From: Ramlibacter rhizophilus
Lineage (GTDB): Bacteria; Pseudomonadota; Gammaproteobacteria; Burkholderiales; Burkholderiaceae_C
Assembly (NCBI RefSeq): GCF_004681965.1
Contig: NZ_SMLL01000003.1
Span: 62,001-126,000, forward strand
DNA: 64,000 nucleotides
Direction of reading: 5' to 3'
Positions 1 through 8,275 of this stretch are shown here, piece after piece (the first letter of the stretch is position 1; each line of letters starts with the position of its first letter). The notes beneath the pieces were generated by a model. The model was given only the letters and a program-made list of their open reading frames with translations, made no database searches and was not told the DNA's origin. The translations under genes were made by a program, and so were the position numbers.

Positions 1-1359
1 ACTCTGGAGTGGGCCCTGCTGCTGCCGCTGGCCATCCCGGCCTACGTGGTGGCCTACGCCTACACGGACTTCCTGCAGTTCAGCGGGCCGCTGCAGACCG
101 GCCTGCGCGCGAGCTTCGGCCTGGAGGGGCGGCTCCTGCCGGAGGTGCGCAGCCTGCCCGGCGCCGCCTGGGTGTTCGTGTTCACGCTCTATCCCTACGT
201 GTACCTGCTCGCGCGTGCCGCGCTCGGCGAGCGCGCGGCGCACCTGATGGAGGCCGCGCGGCTGCTGGGCGCGCCGCTGCGGCGGCGCATCACCTCGGTC
301 GCGCTGCCGCTGGCGCGGCCGGCCGTGGCCGCGGGCGTGGCGCTCGCGCTGATGGAGACGCTGGCCGATTTCGGCGTTGCCAGCTACTTCGGCATCCAGA
401 CCTTCAGCGTGGGCATCTACAAGGCCTGGCTGGCCATGGACGACCGCGTCGCCGCGGCCCAGCTCGCCACCAGCCTGCTCGCGGTGGTGGCACTGGTGCT
501 GATGCTGGAGGCGCGCGCCCAGCGGCGACTGCGCTTCGTCACCTCGCGCGGAGGGCGCGGCGCGGCGGCCGAGGCGCAGCCGGTTCGCCTGCGCGGCTGG
601 CGCGCCGGCGCGGCGTTCGGCGCTTGCCTGCTGCCGGTGCTGGCCGGATTCGTCTTGCCGGTGGCCTTCATGCTGCGGCCGCTGGGTGCCGACTGGTCGA
701 TGCTGCCTTGGGACCGATTCGTGCAGTGGGGCTTCAACAGCGTGCGGCTGGGTGCGATCAGCGCCGCCCTGGCGGTGGCCATCGCCCTGCTGCTGGCGTT
801 CCGCATGCGCCAGCGGCCCGACGCGGTGACCCGGGGCGTGGTGCAGCTGGCCGGCCTGGGTTATGCGATTCCCGGTGCGGTCATCGTGGTGGGCCTGCTG
901 CTGCCGGTCGGCTGGCTGCAGCAGGCAGCGCCCGGCCTGCCCAGCGCCTACTGGGTGACCGGCACCATCCTGGGGGTGGTCTGGGCGTATCTGGTGCGGT
1001 TCATGTCGGTCGCGCTGCAGTCGGTGCAGAGCGGCTATGCACGGATCCCCGCCAGCCTCGACGATTCGGCCCGCATGCTGGGAACGGCCGGGCTGGGTCT
1101 GCTGGCGCGCGTGCACTGGCCCCTGCTGCGCCGGTCCGCCATCGCGGCGGGCCTGCTGGTGTTCGTGGACGTGATGAAGGAGCTGCCCGCCACCATGGTG
1201 CTGCGGCCCTTCAACACCGACACGCTCGCGGTGGTGGCCTACCAGCTCGCGCGCGACGAGCGCCTGGGCGAGGCGGCCCTGCCGTCGCTGGCGCTGGTGC
1301 TGGTGGGGATGATTCCGGTGGTGTTGCTCAGCAGGACCTTGCGGCAGCCCCGAACCTGA
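1..1359 (+). CDS. ABC transporter permease, iron(III) FbpB type (5' end cut by window)
   Basis: The reading frame is open from base 1, so the start lies upstream of the window; 452 residues are visible. The protein is a chain of hydrophobic membrane segments with two EAA-type cytoplasmic loops, one near bases 250-340 (EAARLLGAPLRRR) and one near 1060-1150 (DDSARMLG...WPLLRRS). Two permease halves fused in one chain is the usual build of FbpB/ThiP-type permeases. The C-terminal stretch VMKELPATMVLRPFNTDTLA is characteristic of iron(III) FbpB proteins. It would form the membrane channel for ferric iron with a periplasmic binding protein and an ATPase that must lie outside the window. Family assignment is firm; the substrate is inferred from family. 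Confidence 0.85.
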   Translation, partial: TLEWALLLPLAIPAYVVAYAYTDFLQFSGPLQTGLRASFGLEGRLLPEVRSLPGAAWVFVFTLYPYVYLLARAALGERAAHLMEAARLLGAPLRRRITSVALPLARPAVAAGVALALMETLADFGVASYFGIQTFSVGIYKAWLAMDDRVAAAQLATSLLAVVALVLMLEARAQRRLRFVTSRGGRGAAAEAQPVRLRGWRAGAAFGACLLPVLAGFVLPVAFMLRPLGADWSMLPWDRFVQWGFNSVRLGAISAALAVAIALLLAFRMRQRPDAVTRGVVQLAGLGYAIPGAVIVVGLLLPVGWLQQAAPGLPSAYWVTGTILGVVWAYLVRFMSVALQSVQSGYARIPASLDDSARMLGTAGLGLLARVHWPLLRRSAIAAGLLVFVDVMKELPATMVLRPFNTDTLAVVAYQLARDERLGEAALPSLALVLVGMIPVVLLSRTLRQPRT

Positions 1360-1362
1360 GCA

Positions 1363-1596
1363 TCAAACCTCGTCGGTGAGGGCTTCGGCCTGCGCTTCGT
1401 GCTTGCGGAAGACGATCTCGCCCGTGGGCACATGCACCACCCGGATCTCGTGGCCGGAGGCCGGAACGAAATTCTTGGCAGCGAGGGCGACCGCCAGGCC
1501 CCGGTCCCCCACCAGCACCTGCTTGCTGCCGCCCATGGGCAGCAGGCGCCCGGACAGGGGCAGGTTGCTTTCGATGCGGTAGTCGGCTGGCGTCAT
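1363..1596 (-). CDS. Hypothetical protein, 77 aa
   Basis: A small cytosolic-looking protein of 77 residues with no signal peptide or membrane segment and an acidic tail (EAQAEALTDEV). I chose the ATG at 1594-1596 because GAAGGG lies just upstream at good spacing. The frame stays open further upstream, but that part reads as arginine/alanine-rich shadow sequence. The protein looks like a small beta-rich fold (QVLVGDRGLAVAL, HEIRVVHVPTGEIVF). It is convergent with the permease gene, with only 3 bases between the stop codons. I do not recognise a family and propose no function. Confidence 0.6.
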   Translation of the reverse strand: MTPADYRIESNLPLSGRLLPMGGSKQVLVGDRGLAVALAAKNFVPASGHEIRVVHVPTGEIVFRKHEAQAEALTDEV

Positions 1597-1790
1597 GGGG
1601 TTCCCTTCGTCTCTCTCGTTCTTTGCAACTTCCGGGCCAGCGGCGGACCCGGCCCGCGCAGCTCCATGTAAGCGGGTCGGCATAGGGTAGCCAGCGGCCG
1701 CCGCCTGTATGTAGGACGAAAGCTCATCGCGCGACCTGGGCTGCGTGCGTGCCGACGCCGCGGTGCTAACGTGGCCCGCTTCGCCGCAGC

Positions 1791-2321
1791 ATGCCGCCAC
1801 GACCGCCCGCCGAACCCCGCTTCGCTGCCGACGCCATGCTCGGGCGCCTCGCACGCTGGCTGCGCGTGCTGGGCTGGGACACCTTCTTCGACGCCACGGT
1901 CCACGATCCTGAGCTCGTGCGGCGGGCCGATGCCGAAGACCGCGTGCTGCTCACGCGCGACCGCCACCTGCTGCGCGCGCTCGCACCGCGCCGGCACATC
2001 GAGATCCGGCACGACGCGCCGCTGGCGCAACTGGTGCAGGTGGTGCGGGTGCTCGATCCGCCGCCGCCGGCTGAGCTCTTCCTTCGCTGCACCGTCTGCA
2101 ACGGGGTGCTGTCGGCGCCGGTGGACTTGGATCAGGCCCGCCCCTTGCTGCCGCTGGGCCTGCGGCACGATCCGCCCACGCCGGTGCGCGCCTGCCCGGA
2201 CTGCGGTCGGCTGTACTGGCCCGGCTCGCATGTGCGCCGCATGCGCGACGCGCTGGTGCGGAGCCTGCCGGGCTGGCTGGATGCGGCGGGACGTGAAGGC
2301 AGTGCTGGCGCCAACCGTTGA
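1791..2321 (+). CDS. Mut7-C RNase domain protein (PIN fold plus zinc ribbon)
   Basis: A 176-residue protein of the Mut7-C (DUF82) family. The N-terminal part has the family signature FAADAMLGRLARWLR, with conserved Asp14, and the PIN-like motif VLLTRDRHLL around residues 52-61. The C-terminal third carries two CxxC pairs (C100/C103 and C135/C138) forming a zinc ribbon. The family is predicted to be RNase-like, but bacterial members have no well-established substrate. The ATG at 1791 is preferred over the internal ATG at 1836 because the conserved FAADAML motif lies between them. It stands alone, separated from its neighbours by non-coding gaps of about 195 and 45 bases. Confidence 0.85.
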   Translation: MPPRPPAEPRFAADAMLGRLARWLRVLGWDTFFDATVHDPELVRRADAEDRVLLTRDRHLLRALAPRRHIEIRHDAPLAQLVQVVRVLDPPPPAELFLRCTVCNGVLSAPVDLDQARPLLPLGLRHDPPTPVRACPDCGRLYWPGSHVRRMRDALVRSLPGWLDAAGREGSAGANR

Positions 2322-2366
2322 GCAGCGCTACGATTCCTGACAGTCCCTCACCGGCAGGAGCTGAGC

Positions 2367-3455
2367 ATGGCAACTGTACCGACGACCTGGATCACCACGG
2401 CCTTGTTCCTGCTGGGAGGGGCACCTGTCGCGCAGGGGGCCGAAGCCTTCCAGATCCGCTACAACCTCGCCGGCAGCCTGGGGCAGGACCTGTTCGCCCC
2501 GGTGCCCGCGGCCGGCTGGGTGGGCAGCCTCACCCACACCCATGGGCGGGTGCATGAGGTCACCGGGGACGGCGGCGGGCCGCCGAGCGTCCAGGTCCCC
2601 GGCGGCGTGGCGCCGGTCACGTCGCTCCCACCGGCCTTGCGGCCCAGCTACGGCGCCTCGCTCGCGCGGCTGCAGGGCACCGGTTCGCTGCGGCAATGGA
2701 ACCTTGGGCTGGCCCGCCTTTCCGAACTGCAGGGCGGCTCGCGCTGGGCCTTGGGCCTGAGCCTGCCCTACGCCACCCGCCAGCAGAACTACCGGGTGCA
2801 GGCGGCCACACCGGCACTGAACTGGTCGCCGGCGGTCCCGCCCGCAGCGCGCGCCGCCGCCACCCCGCTTTTCCAGGCCGGCTACCAGGCCGCGATCGCG
2901 GCGCTGGGCGGCGGCGAATCCGGCGAGGTCAGCGGCTTCGGCGACCTGGAGCTCAGCGCCGCCTGGCTGCACACCGGTGAACGCATGCGCCTGGGCGCCG
3001 GAGCGACCCTGGTGCTGCCGACCGGCAAGTACGACGCCGCGCGCGGCGTGGACGTGGGCTTCGGCAATTTCTACACCCTGCGGCCGGCCGTCCAAGCGCA
3101 GTGGGAGATCGGCCCGCGCACCGCGGCGGCCGCGCGCTTCGTGCTGGGCCTGAACACGCGCAACGAGGACAACGACCTGCGCAGCGGCAACTGGGCGGCG
3201 CTGGAGCTGGCAGCCGGCCAGCGCACGGACTTCGGGGTGTTCGGCGTGCTGCTGCTGCACGCGCGCCAGGTGCAGGACGACCGCAACAACCCCTTCGGCG
3301 CGAGCCGCTACCGCACCAACAATGCCGGTGTGTTCTACACGGTGCGCCTGCCGGCGCCCGAGCTGTCGGTGAGCCTGCAGCACACCGTCTCGGTGTCCTC
3401 GCAGAACGCCAAGCACGGACGCTTCACGCAGCTGCGCCTGGCCAAGGCCTTCTGA
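2367..3455 (+). CDS. Outer-membrane transporter-like protein (SphA/MetA-pathway family)
   Basis: A 362-residue protein with an N-terminal signal peptide (hydrophobic stretch to about residue 25, cleavage near AQG-A). It continues as alternating amphipathic beta strands rich in Gly, Ala and aromatics and ends in LRLAKAF with a terminal Phe, as in outer-membrane barrels. The composition and motifs such as GFGDLELSAAWLHTGE and VLPTGKYD resemble the 'transporter / MetA-pathway of phenol degradation' barrel family, thought to pass hydrophobic compounds. The start is supported by AGGAG seven bases before the ATG. No catabolic genes lie beside it, so its substrate is unknown. Confidence 0.7.
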   Translation: MATVPTTWITTALFLLGGAPVAQGAEAFQIRYNLAGSLGQDLFAPVPAAGWVGSLTHTHGRVHEVTGDGGGPPSVQVPGGVAPVTSLPPALRPSYGASLARLQGTGSLRQWNLGLARLSELQGGSRWALGLSLPYATRQQNYRVQAATPALNWSPAVPPAARAAATPLFQAGYQAAIAALGGGESGEVSGFGDLELSAAWLHTGERMRLGAGATLVLPTGKYDAARGVDVGFGNFYTLRPAVQAQWEIGPRTAAAARFVLGLNTRNEDNDLRSGNWAALELAAGQRTDFGVFGVLLLHARQVQDDRNNPFGASRYRTNNAGVFYTVRLPAPELSVSLQHTVSVSSQNAKHGRFTQLRLAKAF

Positions 3456-3531
3456 GGCTTGCGCGGCCCGCCGCCTCCGGGCTGCCGGCCGCCGCGGCGA
3501 TACTTCCCCGCTCGCGAGAAAGGGTGAAGAC

Positions 3532-3849
3532 GTGGCATGGATGTACCTGATCGTGGCCGGCCTGTTCGAAGTGGGCTGGCCGGTGGGCCTGAAACTGGCG
3601 CAGCAAAGCGAAACGCGCGTCCTGGGCATCGGCGTGGCCGTGGTGTTCATCGCGCTGAGCGGCCTGTTCCTGTGGCTGGCGCAGCGCCACATTCCCATGG
3701 GCACCTCCTACGCCGTGTGGACCGGCATCGGCGCGGCCGGCACCTTCCTGGTGGGCATCGTGTTCTACGGCGACGCCGCCACGGCCGGGCGCTGGCTGGG
3801 GCTGGCGCTGATCGTCGCGGGCGTGGCGACGCTCAAGCTCGCGCACTGA
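3532..3849 (+). CDS. sugE: SugE/Gdx family small multidrug resistance exporter
   Basis: A 105-residue protein of four transmembrane helices with the essential glutamate of the SMR family at position 13 (LFEVGWPVGL) and the conserved WTGIGAAGTF segment. The opening MAWMYLIVAGLFE matches the SugE/Gdx subfamily, which exports guanidinium and some quaternary ammonium compounds as an antiparallel dimer. The GTG at 3532 is chosen as start because it gives the family N-terminus and has AAGGGTGA upstream. The 76 bases upstream are too short and lack the structure expected for a guanidine riboswitch, so regulation is not evident. Confidence 0.9.
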   Translation: MAWMYLIVAGLFEVGWPVGLKLAQQSETRVLGIGVAVVFIALSGLFLWLAQRHIPMGTSYAVWTGIGAAGTFLVGIVFYGDAATAGRWLGLALIVAGVATLKLAH

Positions 3850-3910
3850 GCACGCGCTGCGGCGTGAGGACCGCGCCAGGACATCCGGCGCGAGGCTCGA
3901 CGCCCGCTTC

Positions 3911-4315
3911 TCACGTCACGTAGTCACCACTCGCCTCGGGCTGGAAAAGCACGGCACCTACCCGCACGGTCCTGCAACTTCCCCTCGGCGTCTGCCAGCG
4001 CACTTCGTTCCCCGCCCGCATGCCGATCAGGCTGCGCCCGAGCGGCGACAGCACGGAGATGAAACCGCTGGAGGGTTCCGCGTCGTCCGGATAGCAGATG
4101 GCGAGGACGCGCCGCTCGCGCGTGTCGACCTCTTCCAGTTCGAACTGGGTGTACATGGTGATCACGGCCGCTTCGATCTCGGGCCCGGGAACGATATCGG
4201 CGGCGTCCAGCACCTCGTCGAGTTCAGCCAGCGGCCGGGACGAATTCAGGGTGCGAAGGCGGGTGAAGTCCAGCTCGGTGAGTTGCCGCTCCTGGACGCG
4301 AAGGTCTGCTTGCAT
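3911..4315 (-). CDS. rnk: Rnk-type GreA/GreB family regulator
   Basis: A 134-residue protein of the GreA/GreB C-terminal-domain family, closest in build to Rnk (regulator of nucleoside diphosphate kinase). It has a short N-terminal helical region with LTELDFTRLRTL and a C-terminal FKBP-like domain with the typical motifs ELDEVLDAADIV, ISVLSPLGRSLIGMRAG and RVGAVLFQPE. Rnk proteins bind RNA polymerase through this domain but lack the long coiled coil of GreA. The ATG at 4313-4315 is preferred over one 18 bases upstream because GGAG lies seven bases before it. It lies downstream of tRNA-Arg on the same strand, after a gap of about 260 bases. Confidence 0.85.
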   Translation of the reverse strand: MQADLRVQERQLTELDFTRLRTLNSSRPLAELDEVLDAADIVPGPEIEAAVITMYTQFELEEVDTRERRVLAICYPDDAEPSSGFISVLSPLGRSLIGMRAGNEVRWQTPRGSCRTVRVGAVLFQPEASGDYVT

Positions 4316-4573
4316 GGTTGCGCTCCGAAACAATGCGCCGGCTGGGTGCCCGGCGGAGAGGATGGCGCGTCAGAGGAAAGCAGAGGGCCGCCGGGCCGGG
4401 GGAAGTGCGGCAGCAGGCCGCCGACCGCACGAAGGCGAGCCGGCATGCATGGGAACGTGGGTGAACAAGGGCACGAGGCGAGTATGTGCGGTCTCGGCCG
4501 GAGCGCGCGTGATTCTGGCAAGGGCCGCAGGGGCTTTGTCACGAGGTCCGGGCCCGGACGGGATAGCGGCTCG

Positions 4574-4648
4574 TGGCGCCCCCGGCAGGAATCGAACCTG
4601 CATCTAGCGCTTAGGAGGCGCTCGTTCTATCCATTGAACTACGGCGGC
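4574..4648 (-). tRNA. tRNA-Arg (anticodon CCU), CCA encoded
   Basis: Read on the minus strand this folds as a 75-nt tRNA with D-arm GTTC/GAAC, anticodon stem AGCGC/GCGCT enclosing loop CTCCTAA (anticodon CCU), T-arm GCAGG/CCTGC with TTCGATT, discriminator G and an encoded CCA at 4574-4576. The acceptor strands are GCCGCCG (5') and CGGGGGC (3'), which pair except for a G4:G69 mismatch. It decodes AGG arginine codons. It begins 27 bases after the VWA-protein stop codon on the same strand and could be transcribed with it. Confidence 0.97.
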
Positions 4649-4675
4649 ACAGGAGGCGGATTCTAAGCGGCGCCC

Positions 4676-5866
4676 CTACTTGGACAGCAGCCGCATCGCC
4701 TCCTCCAGCCCCTTCACGGTCAGCGGGTACATGCGCTGGCTCACGAGCTGCTGGATGACGCCGATGCTTTGGCGGTACTGCCACACGCCCTGCGGCTCGG
4801 GGTTGATCCACACGAACTTGGGGAAGGCGTGCGTGAGGCGCTGCAGCCACTCGGCGCCGGCTTCCTCGTTGTTGTATTCGACGCTGCCGCCCGGCTGCAG
4901 GATCTCGTAGGGGCTCATGGTGGCGTCGCCCACGAAAACGAGCTTGTAGTCCTTGTTGTACTTGCGGATCACGTCCCAGGTGGGGAACTTCTCCGAGAAG
5001 CGGCGGCGGTTGTTCTTCCACATGAAGTCGTAGACGCAGTTGTGGAAGTAATAGAACTCCAGGTGCTTGAACTCCGTCTTGGCCGCGGAGAAGAGTTCCT
5101 CGACCCGGTGCACGTGTTCGTCCATGGTGCCGCCCACGTCCATCAGCAGCAGCACCTTCACGTTGTTGTGGCGCTCGGGGACCATGCGCAGGTCCAGCCA
5201 GCCGGCGTTCGCCGCGGTGGAGCGGATGGTGTCGTCCAGGTCCAGTTCTTCCTGCGCGCCCTCGCGTGCGAAGCGGCGCAGGCGGCGCAGGGCCACCTTG
5301 ATGTTGCGCGTGCCCAGTTCCTGGCTGTCGTCGTAGTCCTTGTAGGCGCGCTGGTCCCAGACCTTCACGGCGCTCTTGTTGCGTCCCTTGTCCTGGCCGA
5401 TGCGGATGCCCTGCGGGTTGTAGCCGTAGGCGCCGAAGGGCGAGGTGCCGCCGGTGCCGATCATCCTGTTGCCGCCCTCGTGCCGCTCCTTCTGTTCCTC
5501 GAAGCGTTTCTTCAGCGTCTCCATCAGCTCGTCCCAGCCCTTCTTCTCGATGCGGGCCTTCTCCTCGGGACTGAGTTCCAGCTCCAGGTTCTTGCGCAGC
5601 CACTCCAGCGGAACGTCCTTGCTGAAGTCGGTCAGCATCTCCACGCCCTTGAAGTAGGCGGCGAAGGCACGGTCGAACTTGTCGTAGTGCTTCTCGTCCT
5701 TGACCAGCGTGGTGCGGGCGAGGTAGTAGAAGTCGTCCAGCGACCAGCCGTCTTCGCTGCGCGGACCGGCCACGCCGGCCGAGACCGCCTCCAGCAGCGT
5801 GAGGTACTCCTTGACCGAGACCGGCAGCTTGGCACTGCGCAGGGTGTAGAAGAAATCGATCAGCAT
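4676..5866 (-). CDS. VWA domain protein (CoxE-like), MoxR partner
   Basis: A 396-residue protein with a charged helical N-terminal half and a von Willebrand A-type domain from about residue 230. The metal-site (MIDAS) loop reads LLLMDVGGTMDEH, with Asp243, but has Gly and Thr where the usual DxSxS motif has two serines. The same replacement is common in this bacterial subfamily as I recall. Proteins of this type work with MoxR AAA+ ATPases in chaperone-like insertion or maturation of protein complexes. The ATG at 5866 is chosen because the protein proper begins MLIDFFYTLRSAKLPVS; it overlaps the end of the GNAT gene by 7 bases. A moxR gene lies two genes upstream in the same operon. Confidence 0.88.
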   Translation of the reverse strand: MLIDFFYTLRSAKLPVSVKEYLTLLEAVSAGVAGPRSEDGWSLDDFYYLARTTLVKDEKHYDKFDRAFAAYFKGVEMLTDFSKDVPLEWLRKNLELELSPEEKARIEKKGWDELMETLKKRFEEQKERHEGGNRMIGTGGTSPFGAYGYNPQGIRIGQDKGRNKSAVKVWDQRAYKDYDDSQELGTRNIKVALRRLRRFAREGAQEELDLDDTIRSTAANAGWLDLRMVPERHNNVKVLLLMDVGGTMDEHVHRVEELFSAAKTEFKHLEFYYFHNCVYDFMWKNNRRRFSEKFPTWDVIRKYNKDYKLVFVGDATMSPYEILQPGGSVEYNNEEAGAEWLQRLTHAFPKFVWINPEPQGVWQYRQSIGVIQQLVSQRMYPLTVKGLEEAMRLLSK

Positions 5867-6477
5867 GGCGCTTCTCCCGCGGCCTGGCCGTGGCGGGCGA
5901 GCTGGTACTCCAGGTGGGCGCGCACCTCGGGCCATTCGCCGGCGGCCAGGCTGTACATCACCGTGTCGCGCACCGTGCCGTCGCGCCGCAGCGCATGGTG
6001 GCGCAGCACGCCGTCGCGGCGTGCGCCCAGGCGCTCGATGGCGCGCTGGCTCGCGAAGTTGAAGTTGTCGGTGCGCCAGCCCACCAGCTTCGCGCCCAGC
6101 ACCTCGAACGCATGCGCAAGCAGCAGCAGCTTGGCACCGGTGTTCACGTGCGTGCGCTGCCAGCTGCGGGCATACCAGGTGTAGCCGATCTCCAGGCGGT
6201 CGATGGCCGGCACGATGTCGTGGAAGCGCGTGGTGCCGACCACCTGGCCTGTCGCCCGCTCACGCACCACGAAGGGCAGCATGTGCCCCGCGGCCTGGCC
6301 TTGCAGGGCGGTGGCGATGTAGGCGGCCGTCTCGCCGGGCGCGGGCACCGAGGTGATCCGCAGCTGCCACAGCTCGCCGTCGCGTGCGCAGGCCTCCAGG
6401 GCGGCCGCATGGTCGGCCGTGAGCGGCTCCAGGGACAGCCGGGGCGACTGCAGGGTGACGGGCACGACCGGGTTCAT
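5860..6477 (-). CDS. GNAT family N-acetyltransferase (RimJ/RimL-like)
   Basis: A 205-residue acetyltransferase. It starts with the common GNAT opening LQSPRLSLEPLTADHAAAL, has the beta-4 strand IGYTWYARSWQRTHVNTGAKLL leading into the acetyl-CoA site, and the C-terminal AIERLGARRDGVLR motif typical of RimJ/RimL and related enzymes. The acceptor substrate cannot be predicted. It sits between the moxR-like gene (13-base gap) and the VWA gene (7-base overlap), so it is very likely co-transcribed and translationally coupled with the VWA gene. An acetyltransferase between these two partners is unusual enough to note. Confidence 0.88.
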   Translation of the reverse strand: MNPVVPVTLQSPRLSLEPLTADHAAALEACARDGELWQLRITSVPAPGETAAYIATALQGQAAGHMLPFVVRERATGQVVGTTRFHDIVPAIDRLEIGYTWYARSWQRTHVNTGAKLLLLAHAFEVLGAKLVGWRTDNFNFASQRAIERLGARRDGVLRHHALRRDGTVRDTVMYSLAAGEWPEVRAHLEYQLARHGQAAGEAPC

Positions 6478-6490
6478 GCTCGGGAACGCG

Positions 6491-7333
6491 TCAACGGTTG
6501 TGGCGTTGCATGAAGACGAGCTTTTCGAACAGCGTGACGTCCTGCTCGTTCTTCAGCAGCGCCCCCACGAGCGGCGGCACCGCGACCTTGTCGTCCTTGC
6601 TTTGCAGCGCCTCCAGCGGAATGTCCTCGGCCACCAGCAGCTTGAGCCAGTCCAGCAGCTCCGAGGTGCTGGGCTTCTTCTTCAGGCCCGGCAGGTTGCG
6701 CACGTCGTAGAAGGTCTTCATGGCGGCCGAGAGCAGCTCCTGCTTGAGGCCGGGGAAGTGCACGGCAACGATCTGCCGCATGGTGTCCGCGTCGGGGAAC
6801 TTGATGTAGTGGAAGAAGCAGCGGCGAAGGAAAGCGTCCGGCAGTTCCTTCTCGTTGTTGGAGGTGATGAACACCAGCGGGCGATGGCGCGCCTTGACCA
6901 GCTCGCGCGTCTCGTAGACGTAGAACTCCATGCGGTCGATTTCGCGCAGCAGGTCGTTGGGGAACTCGATGTCGGCCTTGTCGATCTCGTCGATCAGCAG
7001 GGCCACCGGCTGGTCTGCGGTGAAGGCCTGCCACAGCACGCCCTTGACGATGTAGTTGTGGATGTCCTTGACGCGTTCGTCGCCCAGCTGGGAGTCGCGC
7101 AGGCGGCTCACCGCGTCGTACTCGTACAGGCCCTGCTGCGCCTTGGTGGTGGACTTGATGTGCCATTGCAGCAGCGGCATGTCCAGCGCCTGTGCCACCT
7201 CCTCGGCCAGCATGGTCTTGCCCGTGCCCGGCTCGCCCTTGACCAGGAGCGGCCGCTTGAGCGCGATGGCGGCATTGACCGCCAGCATCAGGTCCTGCGT
7301 GGCGACGTAGTTCTCGGAGCCTTGGAATTTCAT
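6491..7333 (-). CDS. MoxR family AAA+ ATPase
   Basis: A 280-residue AAA+ ATPase. Walker A is GEPGTGKTML at residues 33-42, Walker B LLIDEIDKAD at about 112-121, sensor 1 FITSNNEKELPDAFLRR with the arginine finger following. MoxR ATPases act as chaperones that, with VWA-domain partners, assemble or activate enzyme complexes, often metalloenzymes. The VWA partner is encoded two genes downstream. The ATG at 7333 starts the family sequence MKFQGSENYVATQDLMLAVN. The gene diverges from the cytochrome c gene at 7443, with 109 bases between the two starts. Confidence 0.92.
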   Translation of the reverse strand: MKFQGSENYVATQDLMLAVNAAIALKRPLLVKGEPGTGKTMLAEEVAQALDMPLLQWHIKSTTKAQQGLYEYDAVSRLRDSQLGDERVKDIHNYIVKGVLWQAFTADQPVALLIDEIDKADIEFPNDLLREIDRMEFYVYETRELVKARHRPLVFITSNNEKELPDAFLRRCFFHYIKFPDADTMRQIVAVHFPGLKQELLSAAMKTFYDVRNLPGLKKKPSTSELLDWLKLLVAEDIPLEALQSKDDKVAVPPLVGALLKNEQDVTLFEKLVFMQRHNR

Positions 7334-7400
7334 GGGAGTCGGAAGATAACGGCGGGAAGCGGACCGCGACACGGGCGACGGAGCCTGGACGGCCGAGCCA

Positions 7401-7406
7401 TATAAT
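7401..7406 (+). promoter_or_regulatory. Candidate -10 box for the cytochrome c gene
   Basis: A perfect consensus TATAAT lies 36 bases upstream of the cytochrome c start codon, in the divergent intergenic region. No convincing -35 hexamer is seen 16-18 bases further upstream, so this is only a probable sigma-70 promoter element. Confidence 0.45.
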
Positions 7407-7442
7407 CGCCGGTTGATTTGACTTGACGATTGTGCTCGCAAA

Positions 7443-8141
7443 ATGACCAAGTTGCTGACCTCGCTCTTTGCCGTGCTTGTCGCTTCTGCGACCGGTTTCG
7501 CGAGTGCGCAGACGCCCGCCGCGCCGGCCCCCACGCAGCCGGCCGCTGCGCCCACCGCACCCGCGTCCGCCAGCGTCGAAGCCAAGGTCGCCATGTGCAT
7601 CGGCTGCCACGGCATTCCCGGTTACCAGGCCAGTTTTCCCGAAGTGCATCGCGTGCCCCTGATCTCGGGGCAGAACGCCAAGTACATCGTCGCCGCGCTC
7701 AACGCCTACAAGAGCGGTGACCGCAAGCACCCCACCATGCGCAGCATCGCCGCCGGCATGTCCGAGCAGGACATCGCCGCCGTCGCCAGCTGGTACGAGA
7801 AGCAGGGCACCGGCGCGCTCGAACCGGCCGCGCCCCTTCCCCAGCCGAACGCCCGGGTGGCCGCGCTGCTGCAGAAGGCCGCCTGCGCCTCCTGCCATGG
7901 CACGACCTACTCCAACCCGGTCGATGCCAGCTACCCCAAGATCGCGGGCCAGCACAAGGACTACCTCTACGTGGCCCTGCGGTCCTACAAGGTGGACAAC
8001 AACCCGGTGGTGGGCCGAAACAACGCCGTCATGGGCGCCATCGCCCGACAGTTCACGAACGCCGAGCTGAAGGAACTGGCCGACTACATCGGCGAACTCG
8101 AGGGCGAGATGCAGGTTCAGCCGCAGAGCCGCTTCCGCTAG
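7443..8141 (+). CDS. Dihaem c4-type cytochrome c
   Basis: A 232-residue periplasmic cytochrome with a signal peptide (cleavage near ASA-QT, residue 22), a Pro/Ala-rich linker and two haem c motifs: CIGCH at residues 52-56 and CASCH at 148-152. Each half has the c4-type pattern with a following methionine region (HPTMRSIAAGMSEQDIAAVASWY, NAVMGAIARQFTNAELKELADYI). Cytochromes c4 pass electrons to terminal oxidases, and an aa3 oxidase is encoded at 22-31 kb. A hairpin terminator follows at 8165. The ATG has no clear Shine-Dalgarno sequence, but the signal peptide supports it. Confidence 0.93.
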   Translation: MTKLLTSLFAVLVASATGFASAQTPAAPAPTQPAAAPTAPASASVEAKVAMCIGCHGIPGYQASFPEVHRVPLISGQNAKYIVAALNAYKSGDRKHPTMRSIAAGMSEQDIAAVASWYEKQGTGALEPAAPLPQPNARVAALLQKAACASCHGTTYSNPVDASYPKIAGQHKDYLYVALRSYKVDNNPVVGRNNAVMGAIARQFTNAELKELADYIGELEGEMQVQPQSRFR

Positions 8142-8164
8142 CCCACAGGCACCGCCCGCACACG

Positions 8165-8188
8165 AAAGCCCCGCAACGCGGGGCTTTT
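8165..8188. terminator. Hairpin terminator between cytochrome c and the arsenic operon
   Basis: Stem AAAGCCCCGC with loop AAC and complementary arm GCGGGGCTTTT; the run of T on one side and A on the other lets it serve the cytochrome c gene (plus strand) and the convergent arsenic operon ending at 8276 (minus strand). Confidence 0.85.
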
Positions 8189-8275
8189 CGCTTCATGGCG
8201 GCATTTTTCCCCTTGGGCTAGGTCAACCAAGCGGCGTCGCAACGGCCAGCGCTCGTCGATGGCCCGACGTGGGCC

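Noticed and set aside
3456-3531. Guanidine riboswitch upstream of sugE
   Set aside because: Only 76 bases, with no ACGA-type loops or paired hairpins of the guanidine-I class.
4546-4559. Perfect 14-nt palindrome downstream of tRNA-Arg
   Set aside because: GC-only palindromes of this length arise easily at this base composition; no T run for a terminator and no integrase nearby to suggest an attachment site.
4574-4648. tRNA-Arg as integration site for a genomic island
   Set aside because: No integrase, no direct repeat of the tRNA 3' end and no island-like genes on either side.
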